NCBI GenBank assembly: GCA_008933995.1
Contig: WARS01000016.1
Coordinates: forward strand, 12,788,848 to 12,852,847
Direction of reading: 5' to 3'
DNA from: Datnioides undecimradiatus
Taxonomy: Eukaryota; Chordata; Actinopteri; Lobotiformes; Datnioididae
Length of the DNA: 64,000 bases
Below, piece after piece: positions 26,869-39,200 of this stretch. A program made the position numbers and the translations under genes. Numbering within the stretch: the first letter of the stretch is position 1; each line of letters begins with the position of its first letter. The notes beneath the pieces were generated by a model. That model ran no database searches, had not been told where the DNA came from, and was given only the letters and a program-made list of their open reading frames with translations.

Positions 26869-27711
26869 GGTTGGTTTAAAATGATCAGACAACAGATTGT
26901 AAAGAGCAACTTAGAGTGTATATCTCTGCAATTGTCAGAGACTTCTTGCTGAGTGTTTCATAAGACTGGGTGGATACAGTTTGTGAATGAGGGAGGGGTC
27001 TTTTATCATAGCCTGTAACTGTCAAGAAGTGAGTCATTGAAAAAATATTTTACAGGAGTTGAAATTTTCAACAATTACAGTCAGAAGAAAGCAGAACTTC
27101 AGTTTAACACATCAGTGATGTGTTCGTGACACCTCACCTTCCACAAACACATATTTATAGGATTCATTAAGACACTGAAAATAAGGCAGTTGTGTGTCTT
27201 TGTATTAGATTGTGGGTGTATGTATTAGATGGATGCTTTGTTTATATACAGCAACAGTATATGAACAGAAAAAGGATGCAAAAACAATCTAAACCACATT
27301 AGCAAATCATAATCGAAAAACATATATTCCCATTTAAGCACTTGCATGCGTGCCAGTGTGCAAAATCGATATTTTCTTCAGAAAAACAATTAAGAACACT
27401 TTTACACCCCACCCCCACCCCTCACTGAATAAAAATTATTCTGTGTCAATAATGCATCTTTTAAATTACATCTCAGTATGATGCATATTTAAAATAGTTA
27501 GAGCTGAAATTAAAACAAAGTTAATAATTTTAAGGGGACTATTATAACTTATTGCAAATTATTATTCAACACTTTAAGTATATTCATCAGTGCAATAGTA
27601 TGTGTTGTATTACACAAGAGATTCCTATAAAATGTCATATGAAGAAAACCAAATGTCATTTGTGGTACAACCACGGAGAAAGGTGTCCAGTCTTTTACAA
27701 TGACTGTTAAC

Positions 27712-27815
27712 CTTCCACTGACCTGCTTGACATCATTATAGCTAAAAAAACTTGAAGGTTATCTGGTCAGTTTCACAGTGCTCCTCACTCTTCATTAGCA
27801 TTAGAGAGAAGGCTT
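27712..27815 (-). pseudogene. Decayed neu3-like sialidase 3' end, relic B
   Basis: Directly downstream of relic A on the minus strand, one frame reads FSLMLMKSEEHCETDQI, matching FACLMECGEQKETEQI of the intact gene. After a stop and frameshift it reads YNDVKQV, matching YRQVKQG. Because relic A already contains its own NYNEIKQV-stop, this is a second copy of the same 3' end. There are too few bases for an active enzyme, and the catalytic SGYSDL motif is missing. Confidence 0.65.
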
Positions 27816-27839
27816 AACACCAGATAAAAGCATTGCTTT

Positions 27840-28050
27840 TTACTCTTCAATGACTTGCTTAATTTCATTGTAGTTACAAACCACAACCATCAATTTAAGT
27901 CAGGTCTAACACTGTTGATGATCCTGCCTTCATTCCATGTGTTTGGGTCATTTTGTGTCCAGGTGTGTCTCTTTTTCACACAGTGGTATTAGTAATATAC
28001 TCATTTGAAAGGAAGTCGTGAATGGAGTCACAGTCCAAGCTGTGCTGAAG
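27840..28050 (-). pseudogene. Decayed neu3-like sialidase 3' end, relic A
   Basis: On the minus strand, one frame reads NDPNTWNEGRIINSVRPDLN (27897-27956), closely matching KDPNAWSKPWIINEGPSGYSDL of the intact gene. It is followed, after loss of the central SGYSDL-to-ETEQIAS part, by VVVCNYNEIKQVIEE and a stop at 27840-27842, matching SVVFNYRQVKQGIVE-stop. Upstream, shifted frames keep ITNTTV/KKR resembling the THPNNKSKR block, and a weaker match to the GCQGSVVSF block near 28015-28050. Frameshifts and the internal deletion show it is dead. It lies 5' of, and parallel to, the intact gene, so it is a tandem duplicate remnant. Confidence 0.75.
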
Positions 28051-31000
28051 TCTTTATGAACAATAATTACCATATTAGATATATGATAACTTGGGGTAAA
28101 ACAGCCTCAAAGGCAGTCGTGGTGGTACTGGACTGGATGAGAGTGAGAAAGAGATCTGCTGTAAGAGCTGCTCCCTAAAACTCTGTGTGCTGCCCATGTG
28201 CCACACTGCAGCCCATAAATATCGCAAATACCCCCCTTTCCTCTCCTCCTCCCATTCCCCTGCTTCTCCTCCCTCCAAACTGCTTTACCCTGTTGCTCTG
28301 TATCCACTTCTGCCTCCACTGCTCATAAAAAAGCGGAGCTGACAGGTGCTGGAGACCCAAGCCAGGGGTAAGAGAGTTGCCGGGCTCATTAATGAGCTCT
28401 GGCCTGATAACTCCTGAATATTCTTGGATCAAATAAATCTGTACTTTAGATGCTTTCCAAATATATACACATCAACAGCTGCCATTAAAATGAAACTGAC
28501 TGTTTTTTCAGCAAAGAAAAGTGGAGACCTGATTCAGCAAAAACAAACAGCTGCAAAGTGTTTTGAAGACACACTGCTAGCCAGAGATAACTTGAGGTCT
28601 AGTTAGCTGGAAGGAGAAGTAACACTAAGACAGAGGCAAGGACAGTGTCAATAGTGGCTTTGTTATCTCCTCCGCCCACCACTAAACTGGCCAGCCCTGG
28701 ATGTGGCTGCTGCTGCAGTTGGAGAAGTTAGGAAGAGCTGGGATGACTTGGATGTTTGCTGTTGTGTTGACAAGCCTCCCATCTGAGTGTGCAGCTATGG
28801 ACCACCCTGGTCGACTCTCATAAAGCACAATCCCCATCGCCTTTGCTCGCTCTTTCCTTGTCATGTGAGCTTGTGAACTTTTCTCAGCTGGCTGCTTTGC
28901 TCTCTTTGTTCATTTTGTCCATGTCTATCATGCTGGAGAGTTTCTAATGAATCCAGGGCTCCACCATCAAAACAGCAATCAGACAGGCCGTCATGCCATC
29001 TAATGTGTAAAGATGAAATAACCGAATCTGTTTCCAAAAAAAAAAAAAGTGCTTCACATCCATGATATCCAATAAAACACATTGATTTGCAACATTAGCC
29101 ACAAAGTTAAAGCACGCTTAAGCACAAATCTAATTTGGAATATGTGCAATATGAGCAGAAAATAAACTTCAATAACACAGGACTTAAAACTAGATTTTAT
29201 TTCAGTGTCCCTCTAAAAGAAATGTCCACAGTATTAGATAACAGTGTTGATTCTGAAAACTAAATCTTAATGGGGTCCTGAAGTTAAAACAGTTTTAGTT
29301 ATTTCACATAAGAGATTTTTATATTTGCGTTTTTCCTGTGTGCTTCTGATTGGTTTAAAGTGTGCAGAAAAGGTGATGTCATGTGCTTCTATACATCAAT
29401 CTAGATTCAGTCACATTTAAATCAGATTTTGCTGATTGTTGTAGGGCTGTTTGGTTACTAACCTCTGTTAAAACTGTCATAACAACTTCCACACATTACC
29501 ATGTGATTTTGGCATATTTAGCACATTAATATTAGCAAGTTAACATTACAGAGAAATCGTTTGCATTGTGCTTTAGGTGTTTAAAGAAACTAATTTGCAA
29601 TTTAACCTATAATGTCAGACTTCTGTGTCCTCCTTTGGCAATAAGAGTAATTAACATTAACATTAACACTGTAGACATGATTATGATGCCATAAACTCCA
29701 CTATGTTCTTGGCTGCTGTAGATTACTCTGTAATTACAGGAAAACAAATTGGTGCTAGTTGACATAAAAAACATTTGTAGTAGCATGAACCATCCGGGAA
29801 ATGTCACACCAGACACCTGAATATAACAGACACTCACAGTATATGTAAAAATCCTATCTTTAAGTACATGTCCACAAAGTAATGGCCCCATGGTGAACTT
29901 GGAGCCTTCAGTGTCCGTGATGGTCTGTAGCAGGACAGGGTTATCATCCCAGTGTATTGTATAGTATATTGTGTCATGTAGTGTATCGCCCTCTAATAAC
30001 CACTATCATCTTTAAATGTTGCTCATATTATCTCTGTGCTCAGTTTTTGTACTTTATCTGCCTTTGACTGCATGTCTCATAAACTGACTGTGCTGTATCT
30101 GTTTTCTGTGCTCTTCAAAGTGAGCGGTGATCCAACTAAAGGTCAACATTAGATTAATGTCAGAACCAGGGAGCAATAATATGGAAGCAATCTGCAATAC
30201 ATTTCCCCACTATTGACAACCTGTAACAGAAGAGTGAATATGCAGGCTGGAGTCATCTGTACAAGCTCAGCACAGCCCCTTTGAACCATAATCCCCCAAA
30301 GGTTCACTCACACAGCAGAAGGCCTTGCTAAGTGGAGCAATGTCAGCAACCACACAATGCTAGGATTCACTTCAAAAACAATAAGAATACGAAACAAGGG
30401 AGATGCACATGTGTGGAGAAGCAGACTCTTTCATAAAATAAGAAAAAAGAACTAAGTTGAAAGACATGAAAGCTGAATATGTCCCAGCATATGGTTGCCA
30501 GATTTGTAGCAGATTTCCGATCGTACAAATACAAGCTTTAGAAAGATGGATGGGAGAGGGGGCCACAATGAGAGGGAGTCTGTTTCGTTTCAGCCTGCCA
30601 GCGGCTGGTGGCTCATGTATGTGCGAAAGCTGACAGACAGCTCCATTCACAGTGATACATGCTTTGAATGTAATGCTCATCTGTCAGAACAGTGGAGAGG
30701 AAAGATCCTGTCTGTGAGGCCATGCGCTTCAATAAAATGCTCAGTATTTATTAATGTTAGCCGCAGTGTTGATGAGGTGGAATGAGAGCAAAATGACAGA
30801 TGAAATAAAGGCTTTAAGCTTCTTTCAAAAGTCAGATTTATCTTTTTAATCCTAATTTGTCTGCAAGAGCTGCACTCAGATTGATTTTAAGATACATATA
30901 AAATATTTGACATCTGAGTGTTTTTTGAGGGAAGGTTGACCGAAGACTCCACAGACAGACAGACAGCGTGTCATGTTTTTTCTTTGAGGGGAAAGCAGTG

Positions 31001-33010
31001 AAACTAGATTTGTGTTAGATGTCTGTTTCACAAAATTTGCTTACAGTGTTTGCATGCAGATCAGGGATGGCTGCATCAAGTTTTACAGGTTGTATGTTGA
31101 CCTATGCTCGTGCACAGGTTCTTATACCTAGGCTGTTTGCTTTGATTAATAAAGCATAAAATGACAGCAAGAGAAAAGAACCTCATGTTACAAAAATGGT
31201 CAAATGGGCTGCAGATTTGTAGACAGAATTCATTCATGCATTTCATTTCTTTTTATTATTCAATCTAACATTGTGTTCATGTTGGCCCTGTTTAGGACAG
31301 CTTGTTTTTTGTTGCCCATTACAATCATTTGTCAGTTTCTATCCCACAGTGATCATGAATATCATAGTAAGAGAAATTTATTAAAGAAGCTATAATGATA
31401 ATGAGCATCAATGTTTCAAAAAACGGCATGAAGGAAACTTCAAAGAATTATCATAAATTGTGTAATCATTGAAAAAAAGAGGACAGATTTACAATGTTTG
31501 AGGGTCCCATCGTCTTTGAGCATTCACAGTAAACATCTTACACTATGACAGGTACATATAGCCACACACAGGGATCAACACCCATGCAGGCCCACACACA
31601 CACCTCTCATAATGGTGAGCTTTCCCATTTTCAGAATCCAAGTAATTACATGAGATAACACTGAGTTTTTAAAACGAATCCAGGCACTTTATTTTCAAGC
31701 ATTTATTGCTCTATAACTTGAGCGAGAAAGGTACATTTCACTTCTCAGCTCTGAAAGAACAACAACTGTTAAAGCGCCAAGTCGGATAAAACCTAATAGC
31801 ACCCAATAACCAGAGCATCAACGAAAATAACTTTTAACAGTTCCAGGTAACGCATTTCGCCGTTGCAGCTTAGCTGGAGTGAACGTGGGTCGAGTGTGTG
31901 TGTTTCCCTCTCTGCTGGTTTAACTTAATATCTCATTAATAGAGTGAGCTCTGAGGTCAACTGAGCCGGCGGGGAAAAATATGAAGGATCATGTAAAGAC
32001 CCTATATGGAAAGGGCAAAACATTAAATGCACCAAGGACGTATACAAACACAAATTGGTCAATTTTATAGGACGCCCTATGGCCAGGAACTCACAACTAC
32101 AGATTGTTTTCTGTCATTTGAGGAGGGCAATTTTAATGTCATGCTGTGTAACAAGCCACATCTTTATACTGTTAAACTTTATTAATTTGGCCCCAACTTT
32201 CATCCAGAGTTTACAGGCCTTCGAAATGCCTCAATCCCAGAGGTGGGGCTTGTTGAACAGGGCTCACCCACTGTTAGCTATGTAAACAGCTGTAACCCAC
32301 ACACACACCCATGCTGCAAAGGAAAGAAACTATGAATCCGTAGGAACTGAAAAAAAGATGTTCAACCAAAGCTGGACCTCAAAGCAGCTCTGTGTTAGTG
32401 TCATGTAATATTTTGTGTTCATGCCAAATCTCTCAATGCAAATATTCAGAAGTGAGGGAGGAAAAATGAGACATATTTGTACAGTAAGTATAAGAAGGAG
32501 GGGTGCAAGTTGTAATCACAAAAATGAAAAACATTACTGTTTAATTTGAATCATTTGTCACTGATTTATTCAACCACAAAAATGTGGTTCAGACGGAAAA
32601 AGTATAACTGTACACATCACAGTGATGACAAATACAGTTAAGTTTGAAAGTCCACTCTTGGAAGTCGACAGTTTCACCACGAGGTCGACTCACTGGCTGC
32701 TCTGAAGCTTCGCCACCTTCCCTGGCAGATGAGGATTGGGTAGTCAATGGCACGAGTGGGCATTTAAGCCCTGAATCTGAGTACTTTAGGAGCCCTTTGC
32801 TTGCTTAAAAGTTAGGATCGAAAAATTATTCTTGACGTCAATAACAATATATATTTTTTCATTTTTAAGGTCACCTTAGGGCAGATCTTTTTTAATTTAA
32901 TTATTTTGATTTATCTATTAGAATTTTTCCTAAATATTATTTTTTCATGTCTCTTCATGTACGAACATGTGTGGCATTGTATGGTGTTAAACTTGATCTG
33001 TATTAATTCA

Positions 33011-33012
<2 letters not shown>

Positions 33013-33056
<44 letters not shown>
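33013..33056. repeat. (GT)n microsatellite
   Basis: A perfect GT tract of about 44 bp. Confidence 0.97.
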
Positions 33057-33058
<2 letters not shown>

Positions 33059-36000
33059 TATGATGCTAAGCCATCAAATGTGTGTGGTCAGGAAGCGCTG
33101 CTATGAGTAGAACAACTGTGTCTTCAAAGGAGGTTTACTGTAAATAGATGATGGTTTAAGTGTTTGTCTGTCCTGTTATTCATGGCTGCATGATATTTAT
33201 TTGTAGAGCAGCTGAAATTAAACATAGAACTGATCTAACAATGGAGTACAACTTCCAACTGTGGTTTTAGGTGTCCAACAGTAGTATCACAGTCATATAA
33301 TGAACTCAAGTTGATTATCATCCCTGGAAACAGTGTTTTTAACAAAACAATAGTTAACTTATTGAGCTGCAGTGCACAACCTTTATTGGAAGTGTCAGTG
33401 CGTCAGTTTTCACTATTCAGCAGAAAGCCCTGGCCCTTGAGTAAAGATCGAAAGGTTTTATTTGTCTCATGCAGTATGAGCAACGAAATGCAGGGTTGCA
33501 TACTCTAGAAGCTGGGCTGAAAAGGCTAGTGTGCAATAATGAATGATAAATATATGTAATGTATAAATGATAACAAAAAGTAAGAATATGCAATGTTTTT
33601 CAGGTCTTTGTATTGCACTACCGACAGTGCTCTACTCTATTTTTAAACATGTTTAACATTAAAATCAGTCTTTTGTTACTCAGTGAGTTCAACCTGTCTC
33701 ATTCCCTCTCATCAACACCTTCCTAAAACAGTCACACACTCACACACACACCCACACACACACACACACACAGAGTAACTGGACATGTTTTGACAGGTGG
33801 TCATCACTGGTTTATACTGTATAATAGCAGCCTGCAGAAGTTCCTCCGGGAACGGAAGAAGAGACGGAAAGAGAGTGTGTGTGTGAGTGTGTGTTATGTA
33901 TATAACGAATTGACAGACAACCAGAGCTAACACACACACACACACAGAAAAAAGAGTGATTGAGCAAGAAGGAGAGGGAGGCTGCATGTTATTTCAGTCA
34001 CAATGCATCCAGTTGTCACTTAGCCCCATGACCAAGAGTCTTTTCATTCCCTCCTCTCTGTCTCATAAACCACCTCCGTATGCTGAGCTGCACATCTGGT
34101 GGACAGATGTCTATCTCTTGTTTTCCCTCCCTCTGTACTTCTTTTTCCTTCAGGCAGGCCTGGTGTTAATCCTTCTCTCCTCCACCTGGCCCAGACCACC
34201 CACACACTGAGCGGGGCAGCGGCGGCCCACCACCAGAGAGCGAGCGGTGTGTGTGTGTGTACGTGTGAGTCTGTATTGCACATTCAGACAAGAGGAGAGC
34301 TGTACTTAGGTTTGGACAGAAGCAATAATATATAATGAACATATACATTACATAAGTGTTAATTTGTCTGAAATATTATTTAGTTAATGTTTCTCATGGC
34401 ACATCATAATGGTAGTCAAACTTTTGTTTATAATTGTAAAAAACCTCACTGCGTTCAGTTGAGAATTTTCTTACATTACATTTTTATGCTCTGCGACACA
34501 ACAACAGCTGATTTACAAGCAGCAAAAGTTTATGTATGGAAATATGGATAAAAACCAGCAGTGTCTCGTTCTTTCCTTTTAGAGAGTAAAAGCACTTGCT
34601 GAGGTTATTTGGGTGTCTGGCGATAGAACATTCAGTTCCACTGTATTCATATAAAAGTACTGCAGCACCTAGGACACTTCAGATCTGACCTTACTGCACA
34701 TGAAAAGTTTTCTGAATTACAAAGGTACAAATTGAGGAAGCATGAGTAAATGTCAACCTTTTATACACTTAAACACTATACTTCCCAGTGCTGTGGGCAG
34801 TGCAGTAGAACTTTTGTCTACTTAAATTGCACATGTGATGATACATTTATAGACATTTTCATATTTAAAACAGATGACATAATGACAACAATAATATGAC
34901 AAACACATGGAGATAATGTTGATAAAATGCATCAAGGGACTTGAGAGTAATACTTAGCTTTTGTCGCCATCTAGTGCTTAGGTGACCAAAACACATACAA
35001 TCCAATGAGAAGGACCTCTATTGCCCCTTGATATGCACTCATTTGCTAGTTAATTATGTACACCTGACTTAGAGTAATGAAGTCTCACACAGATCCTGCA
35101 AATGATGTTATAAAACTGCTGATTCAGCTTGATATTGATTTTAGATGATGTAGTTGGTGATGTTGCTTTATACAGAGAGTATTTCATTTATTCACCCCCA
35201 CTGATATGAATGTTTGGGACAAAATAATGGAAACATTATTTGTCCTTTGTAGTGGGCTGAGGTAAGGAAGATAGGCTTGGTGGCGGTTCAGTTGATTACC
35301 CTGAATAGGAGGAAAGTGAAAGAGCAGAATTCCTCCTCCCTTGTCATGTGCTGAGGTGCCCTTTGTAAGAATCTTCACCCACAGCAACTCCAGTTCAGCC
35401 AGTAGCCAACTGTGGCTGGACTGCAGAGCCCAGTGAGGACACTGAGTGTGGTGCTCCCTGTCTTTTGGTGAATATGTAGGTCTTTGCTACTACTACTTTT
35501 GTGTAAATAGGAAATAGGGCGGCATATTCGCTGGGCCACAGCTCCAGCAGGTCAGGTCAGATGGAGAACTGGAGGTAACAGAACAGGACAACAGAAAAGT
35601 TTATTTTTCTCTTGGTCTAGCTGAAACAAAGAGGTCACATACATTATATGTGCTTAATCAAAAGAAAGTAACATTGCTTAATATACTGTAACGCCTTCTG
35701 TCTTTACCTCCAAGCATGCATGGTTTATTCCCTTTTATTACATTACAAAAATGTAAAACATCATAATGGCAGTATTTGTGCGAAAAAAGAGACATGGTTG
35801 CCACTTAATAAAATGTTTCCAACTTTCACCAAAAGCAGCCAACAAGAGCGTTTAAGATAACAAAGCAAACTGCATGCAGCTTTTATCCAAAACAAACAAT
35901 CAAGTCCAAAGTGAGAAATCTCCAAACAGGAACTCATATATTTTGGATTAGCAGTGAAAAGTGAGGTAGAAAGTGGAAAAGTGATGCTGTGTTTCCTATT

Positions 36001-36166
36001 ATTGCAGGATGGGGGCTGACAACAGGGCCGGGTCCCTCCGCCACGCTGTGAACACACCAGTGGAATTTGGGCGTCCGCGGTGCTGATGGAGAGAAATATG
36101 AGAGAGGAAGACACAATATGCTGTTGTTCCACGCAGTGTCATTGTGACCCAAGGGCACTCCCGCCA

Positions 36167-36167
<1 letters not shown>

Positions 36168-36218
<51 letters not shown>
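36168..36218. repeat. (CA)n microsatellite
   Basis: A perfect CA tract of about 51 bp. The Cys-Val and Thr-His runs read through it on either strand are artefacts of the repeat. Confidence 0.97.
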
Positions 36219-36220
<2 letters not shown>

Positions 36221-39200
36221 CACACACATTTTATGTACAGTATGACTGTTGAAAGAAAATCACACTCACAGATTAAGTCATCCTCAAATTCACAATTAGA
36301 AACTCTCACACACACACACACAACACACAGCACACACATGCACCCACAGGCTATTGTCATTGCTCATCTCATCAGGAAATATTTGTAGTTGTCTTGCCAG
36401 CAGTGGAAGTGGATGCAAGTGTTGCTGTTTGAAATGCCACAGTTCAGTCGTAAAGTTTTGCACGTAATCCAGTGCAGGCGATGACACTCCAGAGTCAAAG
36501 GTGGCAGCGAGGCTTCAAGGTCAAATGAGTCAGACCAGTCCTCCCAGTGAGAGTTACTGGGCTGGTGCCATTTTCCCACTCAGTGAAGTTATTATAAGGA
36601 AAATAAAGGCTCATGTTATATCTGATAATGGCTTCAAAAATAGAAACAAGCCAATTATTATTTACTAAATCTTATTGATTTACTTTTTGCATTTAGAAGT
36701 TTATGTCTCTCTGAAAAAATGTCACCAATTATGAAGCCTCTGAAGTAACAACGACCATTAATTCATGCCTTCAGCAAAAATAAAAGATGTCCTGAGCTCA
36801 TGCTGTACTCATGGGCCAAAGAGACCAATATTTACCTCATCATCTTCAGTATCAGTCACTTATTTCTCTGCTGGGTCTTTATAAATAATTTTACACAGTT
36901 GTTAGGCTTTAAGTGTTTTTTTGGGGGGGTGGCCATAAGAACATTGTATTTTGCCATTAGCAGTCTAGAGTGAAACATCATCACAGGTTTGTATATTCCA
37001 GACTCCTTATTTAGGAACCTCATGAAAAAACAACACCGTGCTGCCTTCCAGGCTCCTGTTCAGCTGCTGATGTTGAATGTACAGTATGTGTGCAATCAAG
37101 GAAACGATTGATTGAACCCATTATACTCTGATTAGCTCACCGGCCGCGCTCTCCCTCCCAGCTGTGTGAGTCTATTCTGAGACAGGAGACAATAAAAAGG
37201 AGCCCTTTCTCCTCTCTCCCTCCCGCCCTTCGTTTGTCTGTCTGTCTGAACCTTCATTTCTTTTTCCTCAACTGCTCTTTGTTCACTCATCTGCTTTTTC
37301 TTCCACTTCCCACCATCATGCCTCTAAGAAGTGACTAAACCCCTCACTTCCAATCAGAAAGGTCTTTCTTTTTGTTAAATGTGTGTATATATGAGGAGTG
37401 TTGGTATCCTAACACCTGCAGCTGTGGCATATGTAAAGTATCCTGTTTGGAAAAGGCCTCACTAAACACCATAATCCACCCCTTCACCTACCCAACCTCT
37501 CTCTTCATACTAAAACACCCCCCACCACAACCCTCCTCACCCCTTCTGCGCTGCCAAACCAGGAAGTGTGCACAGGAAACAGCTGTCCCCCACGTCCGCC
37601 TGCTCGCCCCTCGCCAGGTGCATCCTGGGAACGGAGCAATGTGCGACATGTGGCTGACACTGTACGAGGTGCCGTTACAGTAATCAGGAGTGCAATGAAC
37701 TTTATGCAGCGACAAGATTTTTAAAAAAAGCACCTAGCCGTGTTTTTTTTTTTTTTTTTCAAATCTTACTTCTTGGCTGAACAAAAATCAACAATGTTTG
37801 GGCCTTGATGTCTCACAGTTGTTGAGGGGGTGAACTGAATAATTAATGTTTGCAGATGCACTTGACTCATGAGTGATCACTTCTCTTCAACTTGGAGGGG
37901 AACTCCACCGACGATACACGTCAGTCTGTTTACAGGTGTTGAGGAGTACTACTAGATATGTGAAAGAAGCTGTATAAGGCCTTGTTTGTCCCCGATGGAG
38001 CCGCATCAAGTCTGAAAATTTACCTCAAGTGATGTCAGCGTTTGTTAGAGAAGAAGACTAGCAGTTTGAAAAGTAAAACAATTTGAATGTGTAGAGTTAG
38101 AACGAAGTGAGGTTACCAGACATCTGTAGTTGACTGAACATCTCTGCTTTAGACTGTCAAGTCAAGGCTACATTAGTCGGTGCCAGCATAGCAGACACCT
38201 GACTGTAGTGTCAGTAGTTGAGTTGCATTGTGGGTAATGGATTGGAAAATGGATTTGAAAAGAAGAAATTTAAGATCTCTGACTGTGTTGCATTGAGTTT
38301 GACAACTTTTTGTTGCTTCACTGCTTTCTTTTACTCATGTGTATAGTGTTAATAATATTGCAACATGCTTCTTCTTGACACCTCTGGTCAATCAAACATC
38401 TGCAGAGACCTGGTCTACATCATGTTAATGCAAGAGGTTAAGATCTGCCTCTATGTGCTGACAGTGTAAACACAAACTCCTGTTTTGTCCCGAATCTCCT
38501 ACAAAAACTGAAACTCCTCTTGTTGTGGTTTTCAGTGGTTGGATGGCTGGTTTCCAGGACAATCAGGAAAAATAAACAGAGTTGACATCTGTCGCAGTAG
38601 AGGAGGAGAGAGCGCGTCTGTCCCGGCCAGCGCTCGCAGCATTGTTTGTCACTTTCTCCATGAAATGCACTGCGAATATTGCCTCAAACAATTAGGTTCC
38701 AGTGATCCCTATCGCCCAGCACACAATAGTGTTTACATGATCTGGAGGAAACGTGGCCATGGAGCCCACTTTAGGGAGTGTGTGAGTGTGTTTTCTTGGG
38801 CATGTGCGGGTGTGCGTTTGTATCCTCACTATATGTTCATAAGACTTTTATGAATCTAAGCACAGTCGCACTATTCTGTGATGGGAAAATGTTGATGTAT
38901 GATAACAAAATTTAAAAATTCAAAATTGTATTTTTTTAATTTCATTCTCCACTTCTCATGGTTTCTTTATAGTGAGACTGTGACTTTGTACCAACATCTT
39001 CTGTTTCATTACTGTCTGTTGAACATGCATCAGCTACCATTAACTGTTTCTAAAATAAGAGGGTTAAATACAAGTAGACGGTGTTACTCACCAAAGCTTC
39101 GTTCATCTTGGACTCTTCACTTCTCTGCTTCCCCCAAAGATCAGGTCATGATTTACAATTGCTCATTTGTGCTGATTGAAACTTGAAAAATTTTACAAAT

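Noticed and set aside
29607-29891. 94-codon minus-strand frame with two hydrophobic stretches
   Set aside because: It looks membrane-like, but AT-rich DNA readily yields such frames; no matching exon or family was found.
36080-36388. Thr-His and Cys-Val rich frames on both strands
   Set aside because: They are translations of the (CA)n microsatellite.
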